A stretch of DNA of 64,000 bases from RH-AL1 sp965277735 (GTDB taxonomy: Bacteria; Pseudomonadota; Alphaproteobacteria; Rhizobiales; Beijerinckiaceae). How positions within the stretch are numbered: the first letter of the stretch is position 1; each line of letters begins with the position of its first letter. Positions 63,420 to 64,000 of the stretch are shown piece by piece. Made by a program: the position numbers and the translations under genes. A model generated the notes under the pieces. It had not been told where the DNA came from and ran no database searches. It was given only the letters and a program-made list of their open reading frames with translations. Where the stretch lies: assembly GCA_965277735.1 (NCBI GenBank), contig CBDIDO010000001.1, positions 310,001 to 374,000 of the forward strand. Direction: 5' to 3'.

Positions 63420-63797
63420 ATGGACAGTCATAAGGTCAGTGCGTTGGAACGGCTCGAGATCGTCGAGACGGGTCGTCGACGCCGATGGTCCGAGGACGAG
63501 AAGGCGCGGATCGTCCTCGAGAGCATGGCGGGTCCGCGGCTCGTGGCGCCGACGGCGCGGCGCTACAGCATCTCTCGATCCATGCTGGTGACGTGGCGCC
63601 GCGCGTTCAAGGTGGCCCGATGCCAGCCGTTGCCCGCGCCTCCTTTTGTGCCCGCGATCATCGCGGAGCCGACGTCCAGGGTGACGGGTTCGGCTCGCAT
63701 CGAGATCGTGCTCGCGCACGATCGGCGCGTCATCGTCGACGAGCGCGTCGATCCCGTTGCGCTGTCGCGCGTGCTCGACGTGTTGGAACGCCGATGA
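63420..63797 (+). CDS. tnpA: IS66 accessory protein TnpA
   Basis: A 125-residue helix-turn-helix protein of the IS66 TnpA type: RRRRWSEDEKARIVLESMAG, VAPTARRYSISRSMLVTWRR and the family ending VDPVALSRVLDVLERR. The stop overlaps the next gene (ATGA). TnpA is required for transposition with TnpB and the TnpC transposase. It looks intact. Confidence 0.9.
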   Translation: MDSHKVSALERLEIVETGRRRRWSEDEKARIVLESMAGPRLVAPTARRYSISRSMLVTWRRAFKVARCQPLPAPPFVPAIIAEPTSRVTGSARIEIVLAHDRRVIVDERVDPVALSRVLDVLERR

Positions 63798-64000
63798 TCC
63801 CGGTGCCGAGCAACGTCCGGGTTTGGATCGCCACCGGGCACACGGACATGCGTCGCGGCTTCAATGGGCTCGCGCTGCAGGTCCAGGAGGCGTTGAAGCG
63901 CGATCCGCACGACGGGCAGATCTTCGTCTTCCGCGGTCGTCGCGGCGATCTCGTCAAGGTGCTCTGGCACGACGGTCAGGGGCTGTGCCTGTTCGCCAAA
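63794..64000 (+). CDS. tnpB: IS66 protein TnpB (IS66 Orf2-like), truncated by window end
   Basis: The first 69 residues are visible: VPSNVRVWIATGHTDMRRGF, NGLALQVQEALKRDPHDGQI and FVFRGRRGDLVKVLWHDGQG, an exact fit to the IS66 Orf2-like family. It starts inside the tnpA stop codon. The C-terminal half and tnpC are beyond the window. Confidence 0.92.
   Translation, partial: MIPVPSNVRVWIATGHTDMRRGFNGLALQVQEALKRDPHDGQIFVFRGRRGDLVKVLWHDGQGLCLFAK

Larger units (their letters stand above)
63360..64000 (+). mobile_element. IS66-family element, left part
   Basis: The tnpA and tnpB genes of an IS66 element begin here, and the element runs off the window. The left terminus is probably GTACCCGTCCGGTGACGACC at 63360 or a few bases before (63354), inferred from the GTAA/GTAC-type ends of the family. 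The right end and any target duplication lie outside. Confidence 0.8.

Overview
High-GC chromosomal DNA from an alphaproteobacterium, most likely Hyphomicrobiales (a Beijerinckiaceae, Methylobacteriaceae or Bradyrhizobium-like lineage). The evidence is the TamA/TamB pair, a DUF6894-type small protein, CHASE3 and poly-HAMP kinases, Tat-exported oxidoreductases, and the mix of IS3, IS630, IS481, IS701, IS66 and IS91 elements. No tRNA, rRNA or CRISPR array was recognised. The window is an accessory region: functional operons alternate with insertion sequences, gene stumps and frameshifted genes.

Layout. 1-11.9 kb: end of a probable larE, larB, a Tat-exported aldo/keto reductase, an SDR, a Tat-exported bicupin oxalate decarboxylase, then a stress-type set (zinc alcohol dehydrogenase and catalase-like gene, both frameshifted; SDR; GH15 glucoamylase; ester cyclase; haloperoxidase-like hydrolase). 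12.0-22.3 kb: an IS407-group IS3 element and an inverted fragment of the same element bracket an MscS channel, a three-gene bacteriocin export operon (double-glycine precursor, HlyD adaptor, C39-peptidase ABC exporter) and an intact IS630 element. 23.6-27.9 kb: a MerR regulator and a CHASE3 kinase / response regulator / REC-kinase trio. 28.0-30.1 kb: stumps of a transporter, an aldo/keto reductase, an IS91 transposase and its tyrosine recombinase. 30.2-39.0 kb: a sugar cluster with ADP-heptose genes (hldE, a gmhB carrying a stop codon, an AGE-family epimerase), a cyclic-peptide-type ABC exporter, a NodU/TobZ-type carbamoyltransferase, an FkbM-like methyltransferase and a GT9 heptosyltransferase-like protein. 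39.0-44.3 kb: IS481 has cut a PHB-depolymerase-type esterase, and a decayed IS701 (CTAG target duplication) lies among IS630 remnants. 44.3-50.6 kb: tamB and tamA. 51.4-54.4 kb: IS5, IS630 and IS3 remnants, two small proteins and the stump of a sensor kinase. 54.6-63.0 kb: a membrane diguanylate cyclase, a soluble kinase with ten HAMP units at 92-codon spacing, and a REC-kinase-REC protein. 63.36 kb to the end: start of an IS66 element.

How the genes may work together. The precursor peptide should be cleaved by the peptidase domain of its exporter and pass through the HlyD adaptor to the outside. The 30-39 kb cluster looks able to make and decorate a heptose-containing glycan or small molecule (activation, glycosyl transfer, carbamoylation, methylation, export), although its heptose phosphatase is interrupted and no GmhA or HldD is present here. 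Three kinase modules and one c-di-GMP synthase make the window rich in signalling.
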